From NCBI GenBank assembly GCA_049890295.1, contig JBMHBP010000028.1, forward strand, positions 1-7,655: a DNA stretch of 7,655 nt, given 5' to 3'. How positions within the stretch are numbered: position 1 is the stretch's first letter; every line of letters starts with the position of its first letter. The stretch comes from GCA-2862585 sp049890295. GTDB taxonomy: Bacteria > Bacteroidota > Bacteroidia > Flavobacteriales > UBA7312. The notes below the pieces were generated by a model, which did no database searches, was not told the DNA's origin, and worked only from the letters and a program-made list of their open reading frames with translations. Below are positions 1 through 7,356 of the stretch, piece by piece. A program made the position numbers and the translations under genes.

Positions 1-2199
1 AGTCCCTGTAAAGGCGTTAGCCGTTTCTGGTCCAGCACGCATTACTGTCCACTGTGAAGTGCCTACTGCACGGTAACGGATCATGTAGTATGATGGTGCT
101 GCAGCTGGTGCATCCCAATTAAATACTACTCTGTTGTGGATGATATTATCTGCTACTAAGCCATTTGGCGTAATTTCACAAGGTGAAACAGGAGAATGGC
201 AGCTTCCATCATCTGTTGTGGCTTGGGAGTTATAGTTGCCAGCAAGTGGATCGGTACAGCCTTCTATTTCAGGGTCGTTAATTATAATTTCTTGACTTAC
301 TTGACACCCATTTGGCATAACTATTTCAGCAATATACGTACCGGCTGACAAATTATAAAGGTATTTATAGGTTTGAGCCGCAGTGCTCCCATTTCCTTGA
401 ATAATTAGAGAGTCATTGGTGTACCAACTGTACTGACAATTACTGGAGTTACAACTACAACCACTTATATTAAAATAGGCCCAGCCATCAGCAGCACCAT
501 TTTCACTAGCGTCTTCAGTAACAACGGTTGTAGTATAAGCATTGACATTGGTAACGGATTCGACTTGACAACCAGATGTATCTGTAACTATGACATTATA
601 ATTACCTTCTGCAAGATTATCGATTTCAGAAGTTGTGGCACCATTTGACCAACAGTAAGCATAAACGATTGAAGAGTTAGTTGCTAATAAGCCGATACTT
701 CCAGTGTTTTGACTAGGGCAGGAGCTTGAAGGATAAAGGTATAAGGAAATGGGTGAATCACAATCCTTAAAAAAGGACTTAAAATGGCCATCATAATTGT
801 TTCCCATATATGTGCCCCAACTAATTCCTTTTGTGGGTACTTCATAGGGAGTGTTTTGCCTTTGAATTTGAATACCATCTGCTATAAATGGATTATTATT
901 TTGGCTAACACTAATAAGTTCAATTTGACCATTGTTGTCTAGGTCAGTAGCCAGGGGACTTGACCAAACATCTCCTCCAATATTAGAAAATATAGTATCT
1001 AAGGATTCTTCAACAAAATCGATTAGAATTAATTCATGAGTAAAACTTGGATTAAAATTAGTGACAGATATAAGGACTTCATCGTTACCATCATTATTAG
1101 CATCAAAGGCAATAGGTGTTGAAAAATTGAAATCACCAATGCTATCAATGAATAATGTTTGACCGGTTTCACCATCTAATAGAATTTGATAAAAATCATT
1201 ATAGGACGAACTCCCACCACTATACAGTGTTGCAAATACATCGATATTATTGTCGGAAGGTGTGAAGTTCCCTAAAATTGGAGAGGCAGAAGATTCGGTA
1301 TTAGGTAATTGATAGTCCCATAAAAGATCGAAAGAGTCTCCGTTAATTGCGGAAATAGTCCCGTCGAAATTTTGACATACAATGTCTAGAGATCCATCAT
1401 TATTTATGTCTGCAATTGAGGGCGGAGCTATTAGGCCAAGTTCGGTATTTTCTAATAATGGTATTGCAGAGGAGATATTATTATCTAACAAATCAGAAAA
1501 ATCTACAACCCATAAGTTTCCAGCAATTGTTTCTCCACCAGTACCAAATATAACTTTAAAGTTTTCATCATTATTTAAATCAACGAATAATGGAGACATA
1601 TAGGTTTCATTTGAATCTGGCACAGATGCCTTATTTAATATTTCTCCATTTATTCCATTTATGACTAACAAATGCCCTGCTGGTCTATTAGTTTCAATAT
1701 CGTCTAAAGAATGATCGCCGCCATTAGCACAAAGTAATTCAGGGTAGCCATCACCATTGACATCAATTATGATTTGAGGGTTATAAAAATTAAACCAGCC
1801 AGAATCGTTAGGATGAACAGAATTATCATTCCAAAACTTCCAAATTAACTCTCCATTAGAGCCGTCTATGAGCCGTAATTCGGCATCACGACCAGCTATA
1901 ATTACATCCTCGATAGCGTCGTTATTATAATCATAAAAGATAGGACTACTATAAATTTCGTTGGTCGATTCCATAGTCCAAAGGGTATTGCCATTGGTTC
2001 CGTCTAAGGCAATTGCACCAAAAGGGGAGGGGAAGCCATCCACACCACTTCCTACAACAATATCTAAAACACCATCTTGATTTAAATCTGTAGCTCTAGG
2101 CGAAGAATAACTTCTTACCGCTCCATATTGACTTTGCCATTGATTTTGAGCTAATAGCAAAATTGGACAAGAAAGAAAAATAAAAATTAAACGAAACAT
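1..2199 (-). CDS. Secreted FG-GAP/propeller protein with SprB-like and FN3 domains (3' end outside window)
   Basis: This is an open frame of 733 codons from ATG at 2199 to the window edge with no stop, so the C terminus is missing. Residues 1-17 form a signal peptide (MFRLIFIFLSCPILLLA, then QNQ). Asp-rich FG-GAP/VCBS-type motifs (such as DLNQDGVLD and DVNGDGYPE) begin at residues 38, 90, 146, 207, 264, 366 and 419, with a degenerate copy near 310. The period is about 52-61 residues, which suggests a beta-propeller of seven or eight blades, probably binding calcium. Residues about 495-550 resemble a SprB repeat (CWSNGATTSEIDNL, then VTDTSGC), and a looser copy covers 555-643. A GCTDPLAGNYN module ending DDGSC lies at 647-667, and a fibronectin III-like domain at about 676-733. 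This layout is typical of Bacteroidota exported adhesin-like proteins; a T9SS sorting tail is expected beyond the edge but not seen. Its true function is unknown. The frame is unbroken, and no Shine-Dalgarno sequence precedes the start. Confidence 0.9.
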   Translation of the reverse strand, partial: MFRLIFIFLSCPILLLAQNQWQSQYGAVRSYSSPRATDLNQDGVLDIVVGSGVDGFPSPFGAIALDGTNGNTLWTMESTNEIYSSPIFYDYNNDAIEDVIIAGRDAELRLIDGSNGELIWKFWNDNSVHPNDSGWFNFYNPQIIIDVNGDGYPELLCANGGDHSLDDIETNRPAGHLLVINGINGEILNKASVPDSNETYMSPLFVDLNNDENFKVIFGTGGETIAGNLWVVDFSDLLDNNISSAIPLLENTELGLIAPPSIADINNDGSLDIVCQNFDGTISAINGDSFDLLWDYQLPNTESSASPILGNFTPSDNNIDVFATLYSGGSSSYNDFYQILLDGETGQTLFIDSIGDFNFSTPIAFDANNDGNDEVLISVTNFNPSFTHELILIDFVEESLDTIFSNIGGDVWSSPLATDLDNNGQIELISVSQNNNPFIADGIQIQRQNTPYEVPTKGISWGTYMGNNYDGHFKSFFKDCDSPISLYLYPSSSCPSQNTGSIGLLATNSSIVYAYCWSNGATTSEIDNLAEGNYNVIVTDTSGCQVESVTNVNAYTTTVVTEDASENGAADGWAYFNISGCSCNSSNCQYSWYTNDSLIIQGNGSTAAQTYKYLYNLSAGTYIAEIVMPNGCQVSQEIIINDPEIEGCTDPLAGNYNSQATTDDGSCHSPVSPCEITPNGLVADNIIHNRVVFNWDAPAAAPSYYMIRYRAVGTSQWTVMRAGPETANAFTGT

Positions 2200-2223
2200 A
2201 CTGAACTTGTTTTAGTACAAGAA

Positions 2224-2231
2224 CAAATATA
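2224..2231 (-). promoter_or_regulatory. Candidate -7 promoter element for the FG-GAP protein gene
   Basis: The minus strand reads TATATTTG, a full match to the Bacteroidota -7 consensus TAnnTTTG, ending 24 bases before the ATG at 2199. No TTG -33 element is found at the usual spacing, so only half of the promoter is supported. The terminator just upstream at 2280-2308 makes an independent promoter here necessary, unless transcription reads through. Confidence 0.45.
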
Positions 2232-2279
2232 ATGATTTAAAAGCACCTCACTTTTGTATAAATTTTGAAAAACACCTAT

Positions 2280-2308
2280 AAAAAAAGCCCACTGTTATAG
2301 TGAGCTTT
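2280..2308 (-). terminator. Intrinsic terminator after the TonB receptor gene
   Basis: On the minus strand AAAGCTCACT and AGTGGGCTTT form a 10-bp stem (2308-2299 with 2293-2284) with one G-U wobble and a 5-base loop, followed by a run of seven T (2286-2280). The wobble pairs only in the minus-strand RNA, and the T run follows only on that strand, so it acts leftwards. It begins 20 bases after the receptor stop codon and separates that gene from the FG-GAP protein gene. Confidence 0.85.
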
Positions 2309-2328
2309 AGAACTGAAAAAAATCTACT

Positions 2329-5247
2329 TTAAAATACAGTATAGGTCCATTTAAAGGCAATAGTTCGACCTGGACTATACGAACTATAAATTTCTGGATC
2401 AATACCAAAAGATTCTGTGACTAACTCTTTCTTTTCGTCAATCATATTTTTAATATTTAGTGAGAACTGAGAACGATCACTGAATTTGTATAGTAAATTT
2501 AAATTTAGGCTATTGAAAGGTGAAGTGTAGATGTCAGGTCTATTGTTTATACCAACAATGGATAAAGTAGGGCCTTGAACATTGTAAAATAATCCACCTT
2601 CAACTTTATTATCATCAGTTTTATACGATAATCCTGCATTGATTAAATAAGGTGCCTGTCCTTGCATCTCTCGAGAATCACTGAACTCTTCACCCTCTCT
2701 CAGATTATTTAATCGTGAAACATATTCATCACCAACTATTATAACTTTCGAAGTTATGTAGGAAGCGTTGATATTTAGTGATAAGCCATCAACAATTTCA
2801 TTAAGATTTTTTCTAGCTTCAACCTCAAGACCCATAAGACGGGCATTACCTGAATTTATTGGCTGAATATTATCCTCATCAGCGGTATAAGCTACAATTT
2901 CTATGGGGTTATATAAGTCTTTTAAAAATCCGCTTAAAGCAAAAGTTTCCCCTCTTTTTCCATACGTTTCGTATCGTAAGTCATAATTATGAATTGACGT
3001 TGAAATCAAATCAATATTACCGTTAAAGGTGATGCCGGAAAGAACATCTAAGATCTGAGCATTAGATTTTTCTTTAAAAGATGGTCTAGCTGTTGTTCTA
3101 AAAACCGAACCTCTAAGGTTAGAGTTTTTGTTAATGCTATAAATGGCACTAATTGTTGGATAAATTCCAAAAGGTATACTATCACTTTCTGTTAGATATG
3201 GCATTGTATAATCTGATAAAACTAACTCATTATCATAGATTTTCGTATTATCTTGATTAACTCCTGTGTAATATTGATTATATGCTTCAATTCTAGCCCC
3301 AAAAATACCCTTAATCTGATCATTTAATTCGATTTCCTCTGAAGCATACAAGGAGAAGTTAGTTTGAATTCCTGAATAAGTATTACTAGCCTGGTATTCT
3401 CCACCTATATAAAAACCAGTATTTTTATTAGGGTCATATAGGAAATCAGTTAGTAATTCGTCAGGGTCACCTGAATATGAATTAGCACCATAATTTATTG
3501 GATAGACAATATACCTTAAAATCTCATAATCTCTTTCTTTAAAGGAAAAGCTAGCCCCATATTTTAGTTTAGAATCATAGCCAAATAGTTCACTTTCTTT
3601 TGTAACATCAATTCTAGCAGCAATATTATATTCATCTAAATTACGCCACATTCTTGAGGGGTATCCTGCTCCACTAGGCGAAAATATAAAAGTTGTATCG
3701 TCATTATTAACTTCTACTTCATAGGCTGATTCTCTAACATCTTTATCTCTAATTTTTGAATAGGTAGGAGATATTTTCCATTCTATTTTTTGTTTACCTT
3801 CATCAAAATTGTGTGTACCAGAAAGCAATAAGTTACTTATCGAACGTTCACTAAAATCTAGGTTTTCTTTTTTGACAGTATTGAAGTTACTTTCAAAGTT
3901 ATTAATAAAGAAATACCCTGCCTTCTTTTCAGCATTTTGTAAGTGTAGAACATTTACCTTATACTTTGCCTTGTCGTATTTTAAAGCACCTCCAGCCATT
4001 GCACTTAGTAAGGCATCATTTTTACCTATATCACCTACTTGAGTTTTGGATACAAATAATTCATTATTAGACTTATCTGCTGATTTTTCAAATGAGTTTT
4101 GTTGCTGATTTTCATAATAGGAATATGAGTTTTTGAAAGAAATAGCACCACTGTATCCATAGGTTTTGCCATTAATGGTTTGTTGATCACCACCTGAAAG
4201 ACTGAAGTTTGTACCATTGAAGTTCATTTCACCAGCTGAAATTTCGTTGAAAGCTTTAAAAAAATTATTTTTTGAAAAATAGGTTTCTCCTCTTACCGTT
4301 CCCATGTGAGGATTAAATAATGACGTGTTAGTCATAGTTTCTGGGTTTATTCTTGGGTCTTGAATGGTTTGTACATCACGCTCAATATTTGAAAGTGGAA
4401 AATCGCGTATACCATTGTCAAAGGCTAAAAAGTCAGTTTCACTGCCGTAATAGGTTAAAAAATCTCCATTGAGATCTACATTTTTATTAAAGCTTATACC
4501 TGTACTTCCTTTAAGCGATTTAGTCTCAGGGAATGATTTTATATTAATATCTACAACACCACCAGAAAAGTCAGCAGGTAAATCAGCCGTAAATGATTTA
4601 GATACAATAATATTATCAACCACATTTGTAGGGAAGATGTCCATTTGTAATGAATTTCTGTCTGGATCTAAGCCAGGAATATCTAAACCATTGAATGTGG
4701 TTTTAGTGTATCTATCTCCAAGGCCACGAACATAAACATATTTGCCTCCTTGGACTGAAACGCCAGGAACTCTTTTTACTGCTACAGCTGCATTTCCATC
4801 ACCCATTTTTTTAAAATTCTGTGACGATATTCCATCAATTACATTAACTGATTTCTTTTTAATTGTAAGTAAGGCTGTTTCTGTATTTTTTGTAGCCTCA
4901 GCTGTTATAGTTACTACATCAACAGCTATGGCTGACGATTTTAATCGTATAGTACCTAAATTATTGACTTCATTAGATTTGATTTCGACATTAGTTATAT
5001 TTAACGTTTGATAACCTATAAATGAAACAGTTATAGAATATTTTCCAGGACTAACATTAAGTTCGAAATTTCCATCAAAGTCTGCTGAGGCACCAATTGT
5101 TGTACCAGCAATACCGGCATTTGCTGCGAATAATGGTTCTGCATTGTCATCATCAATGATAGTTCCTCTTATGATACCTTGCTGAGCAATAAGGTCAATG
5201 CTAATTAGAGAAAAAACTACTAAAACTAAAGGTTTAAAAAATGTCAT
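2329..5247 (-). CDS. TonB-dependent outer-membrane receptor
   Basis: This complete 972-residue protein takes up an unidentified ligand across the outer membrane using TonB/ExbBD energy. Residues 1-21 are a signal peptide (ending DLIAQQG). Residues about 24-104 are a carboxypeptidase-D regulatory-like domain (GTIIDDDNAEPL, DFDGNFELNV, VSFIGYQ), as in many Bacteroidota receptors. Next come a possible TonB-box stretch (VDVVTITAEA, 109-118) and the plug domain at about 121-240, with VRGLGDRYTKTTFNGLDIPG at 173-192 and DIFPTNVVDNIIVSKSF after it. The rest is the beta-barrel, ending in an outer-membrane-type terminal strand with a final Phe (FKWTYTVF). The length is normal for the family and there is no sign of damage. 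ATG at 5247 is chosen because the signal peptide starts there. It follows the beta-helix lipoprotein gene at a 97-base gap containing a terminator hairpin. No SusD partner is present, and the substrate (iron complex, glycan, phosphate compound or other) cannot be told from sequence alone. Confidence 0.95.
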   Translation of the reverse strand: MTFFKPLVLVVFSLISIDLIAQQGIIRGTIIDDDNAEPLFAANAGIAGTTIGASADFDGNFELNVSPGKYSITVSFIGYQTLNITNVEIKSNEVNNLGTIRLKSSAIAVDVVTITAEATKNTETALLTIKKKSVNVIDGISSQNFKKMGDGNAAVAVKRVPGVSVQGGKYVYVRGLGDRYTKTTFNGLDIPGLDPDRNSLQMDIFPTNVVDNIIVSKSFTADLPADFSGGVVDINIKSFPETKSLKGSTGISFNKNVDLNGDFLTYYGSETDFLAFDNGIRDFPLSNIERDVQTIQDPRINPETMTNTSLFNPHMGTVRGETYFSKNNFFKAFNEISAGEMNFNGTNFSLSGGDQQTINGKTYGYSGAISFKNSYSYYENQQQNSFEKSADKSNNELFVSKTQVGDIGKNDALLSAMAGGALKYDKAKYKVNVLHLQNAEKKAGYFFINNFESNFNTVKKENLDFSERSISNLLLSGTHNFDEGKQKIEWKISPTYSKIRDKDVRESAYEVEVNNDDTTFIFSPSGAGYPSRMWRNLDEYNIAARIDVTKESELFGYDSKLKYGASFSFKERDYEILRYIVYPINYGANSYSGDPDELLTDFLYDPNKNTGFYIGGEYQASNTYSGIQTNFSLYASEEIELNDQIKGIFGARIEAYNQYYTGVNQDNTKIYDNELVLSDYTMPYLTESDSIPFGIYPTISAIYSINKNSNLRGSVFRTTARPSFKEKSNAQILDVLSGITFNGNIDLISTSIHNYDLRYETYGKRGETFALSGFLKDLYNPIEIVAYTADEDNIQPINSGNARLMGLEVEARKNLNEIVDGLSLNINASYITSKVIIVGDEYVSRLNNLREGEEFSDSREMQGQAPYLINAGLSYKTDDNKVEGGLFYNVQGPTLSIVGINNRPDIYTSPFNSLNLNLLYKFSDRSQFSLNIKNMIDEKKELVTESFGIDPEIYSSYSPGRTIAFKWTYTVF

Positions 5248-5265
5248 ACTTTTGATATGTTATAT

Positions 5266-5298
5266 AAAAAACGTCCCAAAAATAAATTTTTTGGGACG
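5266..5298 (-). terminator. Intrinsic terminator/attenuator between lipoprotein and receptor genes
   Basis: CGTCCCAAAAA (5272-5282) and TTTTTGGGACG (5288-5298) form a perfect 11-bp stem with a 5-base loop. On the minus strand it is followed directly by six T (5271-5266), the pattern of a rho-independent terminator. It sits 46 bases after the lipoprotein stop and 18 bases before the receptor ATG, so transcription from the lipoprotein gene should be at least partly stopped before the receptor. Confidence 0.8.
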
Positions 5299-5304
5299 CC
5301 TCAA
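5277..5304 (-). promoter_or_regulatory. Candidate promoter of the TonB receptor gene, overlapping the terminator
   Basis: The minus strand reads TTG (5304-5302), 17 bases, then TATTTTTG (5284-5277). This fits the Bacteroidota promoter form TTG-N17-23-TAnnTTTG with a perfect -7 element. The predicted start of transcription, near 5271, would leave an untranslated leader of roughly 24 bases. The -7 element lies in the loop and one arm of the terminator hairpin. AT-rich sequence makes chance matches possible. Confidence 0.5.
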
Positions 5305-5344
5305 TGTTATCATTAAGTTAATAAACTTGTAACTAATAAACTTC

Positions 5345-6568
5345 TTAGTTTTCAGTAAAGTAGCAAGACCATCCGCTAAATGCAGATGCATCTGCTCCAA
5401 CAGTAGCTGCTGTAACATCAGATGCATTGAAGTTTACACCACTGCCTGTTTGATCATCACAAATTTCAGATGCCACATTATTACATGTGTCTGACAGATG
5501 TGTAGTGTTGAATTCAAGGGCTGTGAATGTTAATGCTGCTGCTCCATTAGTATTGGTTTCTCCATCAATTTCAAAGTCTGAACCACAAGAGAAGTTATAG
5601 AAATATGTATTACTTACAGTACCGGTAGCTTCTTTTCTAAAGTCTGCATATTCACCGTTGATATTAGGATCGTTAAATCCTTTTAATGTTCCATTTATCA
5701 TTGTGAACATACCAATCATATTTCCTTCTGGACCATCAATTTCCAAAGCATGATCTGACTCAGCATCAGCAAAACCCATGAAATTATCAATAGTCCCTGA
5801 GTAAGATTGGTCAATATCGAAAGCGTCATCGCCTTGTGCCCATACTAAAGCATTTGATATATTTACTGAACCACCAAAGCACTCAATACCATCATCTACA
5901 TTTCCGATTACTTCAACATTCTCTATTACTGTACCAGAGCCAACACCACCAAGAGTAAGACCATTTATCTCGTTGTCGTCTCCTAAAAGCGTTCCGCCAT
6001 GGCGAATTTGAACATACTGAATGACACCAGAATTATCAGCATTATCCGAACCACCATATAATCCGTTTGAATCTGAAGCAGGAATACCTTCGATTTGTTT
6101 TTGTGGAGCATCAGCAGAAATCTCAGCATTTCCAAGTATAATAACCCCACCCCAGTATCCTTTATAGGTTTCATCTAAGTTCGCAAATCCTGGATAGCTA
6201 GAGTGGTCTCTAGAAATTTGATCAGCAGTAGTAGTGAAAATAATCGGTTCTGAACTAGTTCCTTGAGCCATTAATTTACCTCCTTTGGCTACTATCAAAG
6301 CACAGGCGTTAGCTTCTTGACCTGGGTAAGATTTTATAACTGTTCCTGGCTCAATAGTTAAAGTAACACCACTTGGAACAACAACTTTACCTGCTAATGT
6401 GTAAATGTTTTCTTTTGTCCATGTAGTATTTTCTGAAATAACACCAGAGTACTCGGTAGTAATTGTAGGTGTTGGGTTATCTCCATCATTAGTATCATCA
6501 CCACCACATGAAAGTAATGTAAATGATACGAACGAAATGAAAGTTAAATTTAATAATAGGTTTTTCAT
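5345..6568 (-). CDS. Surface-type lipoprotein with a parallel beta-helix fold
   Basis: This is a 407-residue protein taken from ATG at 6568. An in-frame TTG at 6619 would add 17 residues, but the lipoprotein signal fits the ATG: MKNLL, a hydrophobic stretch, then LLSC with the lipidated Cys at residue 21. The acidic run after it (CGGDDTNDGD) resembles signals that send Bacteroidota lipoproteins to the cell surface. Residues about 45-360 have the short strands and turns of a right-handed beta-helix (GVTLTIEPGTVIKS, GTVIENVEVIGNVDDG, GTIDNFMGFADAESDH), and the end carries SAFSGWS. Acidic motifs recur at 197-200, 225-229, 247-253 and 272-278. There is no catalytic motif I can name. Such proteins are often found beside TonB receptors in this phylum, so a ligand-binding partner for the receptor downstream is the likely role, by inference. 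A nine-A tract rather than a Shine-Dalgarno sequence precedes the start. Cysteines at 328, 362, 370 and 402 might form disulfides. Confidence 0.88.
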   Translation of the reverse strand: MKNLLLNLTFISFVSFTLLSCGGDDTNDGDNPTPTITTEYSGVISENTTWTKENIYTLAGKVVVPSGVTLTIEPGTVIKSYPGQEANACALIVAKGGKLMAQGTSSEPIIFTTTADQISRDHSSYPGFANLDETYKGYWGGVIILGNAEISADAPQKQIEGIPASDSNGLYGGSDNADNSGVIQYVQIRHGGTLLGDDNEINGLTLGGVGSGTVIENVEVIGNVDDGIECFGGSVNISNALVWAQGDDAFDIDQSYSGTIDNFMGFADAESDHALEIDGPEGNMIGMFTMINGTLKGFNDPNINGEYADFRKEATGTVSNTYFYNFSCGSDFEIDGETNTNGAAALTFTALEFNTTHLSDTCNNVASEICDDQTGSGVNFNASDVTAATVGADASAFSGWSCYFTEN

Positions 6569-6593
6569 TTTTTTTTTAATTAAGTTAATGTTG

Positions 6594-6601
6594 CAAATAA
6601 A
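6594..6601 (-). promoter_or_regulatory. Weak candidate -7 element of the lipoprotein gene
   Basis: The minus strand reads TTTATTTG, seven of eight bases of TAnnTTTG, ending 25 bases before the ATG, a distance like that at the other genes here. A TTG at 6619-6617 is 15 bases upstream, shorter than the usual spacing, so the promoter may depend on an activator or may lie elsewhere. Confidence 0.3.
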
Positions 6602-6610
6602 AAAGATTAA

Positions 6611-6640
6611 TATTATCAATTTGTGACCACTATATTATCA
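6611..6640 (-). repeat. Pair of direct repeats, possible regulator binding site
   Basis: TGATAATA occurs twice on the minus strand, at 6640-6633 and 6618-6611, exactly 22 bases apart (two helical turns). The nearer copy sits just upstream of the weak -7 element, where OmpR/PhoB-type activators often bind direct repeats. In sequence this AT-rich, an 8-base repeat can easily arise by chance; the spacing and position are the only added support. Confidence 0.3.
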
Positions 6641-6655
6641 TTATCTCTTACTTAT

Positions 6656-6677
6656 ATTAATTTAATATTAAATTAAT
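6656..6677. repeat. Perfect 22-bp A/T palindrome overlapping the regulator stop codon
   Basis: ATTAATTTAAT (6656-6666) is followed at once by its exact reverse complement (6667-6677). It contains no G or C and has no spacer, so it would be a poor terminator hairpin. It covers the TAA of the response regulator (6675-6673) and lies upstream of the lipoprotein gene. It may be an operator or simply a product of base composition. Confidence 0.5.
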
Positions 6678-7338
6678 CCAATATCTTGTAACCTATACCT
6701 TTAATCGTTACAATTGCATCTTGACCCAGTTTTTCTCTAATGTTTCTAATGTGAACATCAATTGTTCTACCTCCAACTATTACATTATTCCCCCAAATAC
6801 TACTATAAATTTGTTGTCGCGAAAACACCTTTCCTGGTTTAGAAGCTAATAAGCAAAATATGTTAAATTGTTTTTTTGGTAGGAGGAAGGTGTTATCATC
6901 TCGTGAAATTAAATGAGACTCATGATCAATGGTGTATTTACCTACTTTGGAAAACCCTTTATAATTAGATTCCGAGTATTTAATTTTTAAAAGACCTTTT
7001 AATTTATTTAGTAACAGTTTTGGACTAATTGGCTTAGTGATATAATCGTTACAGCCGGCTCTAAAAGCTGCTATTTTAGTATAAGTTTCGTCCCTTGCAG
7101 ATAGCATGACAATGATTACATTGTTATTTCCTGATTCTCTTATCTCTTGACAGGCTTCAATACCATCCATTTCAGGCATCATAACATCCAATAATATCAA
7201 GTCAAATTTTTTATCATTTACAGTTTTTAAAGTATCTATACCGTTTGATGTTGAATAAACTGTGTATTTTTCTTTTTTGAGGTTATACGTTAAAAACTCT
7301 TGGATATCTGGATCGTCGTCAGCAATTAATATTTTCAT
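6673..7338 (-). CDS. OmpR/PhoB-family response regulator
   Basis: This 221-residue DNA-binding regulator is normally switched by phosphorylation from a histidine kinase. The receiver domain (about 1-118) has every key residue: the acidic cluster D7-D8-D9, phosphoacceptor D51 (LLDVMMPEMDG), S80 (VMLSARDE) and K102 (DYITKPISP). The C-terminal winged-helix domain (about 128-221) shows LLPKKQFNIFCLLASKPGKV, then IYSSIWGNN, the recognition-helix region GGRTIDVHIRNIREKLG and the wing TIKGIGYKI. Length is typical. ATG at 7338 gives the canonical MKILIADDD start; an in-frame TTG at 7359 would add seven residues but falls inside the likely -7 element. It resembles flavobacterial PhoB-like regulators, but that is not enough to name it. 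No kinase gene lies in the window. The lipoprotein gene starts 104 bases downstream with no clear terminator between, so read-through or a control link is possible. Confidence 0.93.
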   Translation of the reverse strand: MKILIADDDPDIQEFLTYNLKKEKYTVYSTSNGIDTLKTVNDKKFDLILLDVMMPEMDGIEACQEIRESGNNNVIIVMLSARDETYTKIAAFRAGCNDYITKPISPKLLLNKLKGLLKIKYSESNYKGFSKVGKYTIDHESHLISRDDNTFLLPKKQFNIFCLLASKPGKVFSRQQIYSSIWGNNVIVGGRTIDVHIRNIREKLGQDAIVTIKGIGYKILD

Positions 7339-7356
7339 AATACTTAATTTTAACAA

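Noticed and set aside
684..878. Open frame of 64 codons on the minus strand
   Set aside because: It lies in another frame inside the continuous 733-codon FG-GAP protein frame, which has a signal peptide and clear domains.
1..2199. Possible frameshift or broken gene at the left side
   Set aside because: Translating codon by codon from 2199 gives one uninterrupted frame to the edge; it lacks a stop only because the window ends.
3809..5011. Plus-strand open frames at 3809-4042, 4469-4735 and 4742-5011
   Set aside because: They are antisense to the well-supported TonB receptor gene and show no recognisable domain.
5345..6568. Lipoprotein as a SusD homologue
   Set aside because: SusD proteins are larger, mostly helical and follow the SusC gene. 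This protein is strand-and-turn rich and precedes the receptor.
6569..6619. Longer lipoprotein from a TTG start at 6619
   Set aside because: It would put a second hydrophobic stretch before a normal lipoprotein signal and would start upstream of the likely -7 element. ATG at 6568 gives a normal signal with Cys at residue 21.
6405..6626. Plus-strand open frame of 73 codons
   Set aside because: It is antisense to the lipoprotein signal region; its hydrophobic residues mirror the coding strand and the AT-rich gap.
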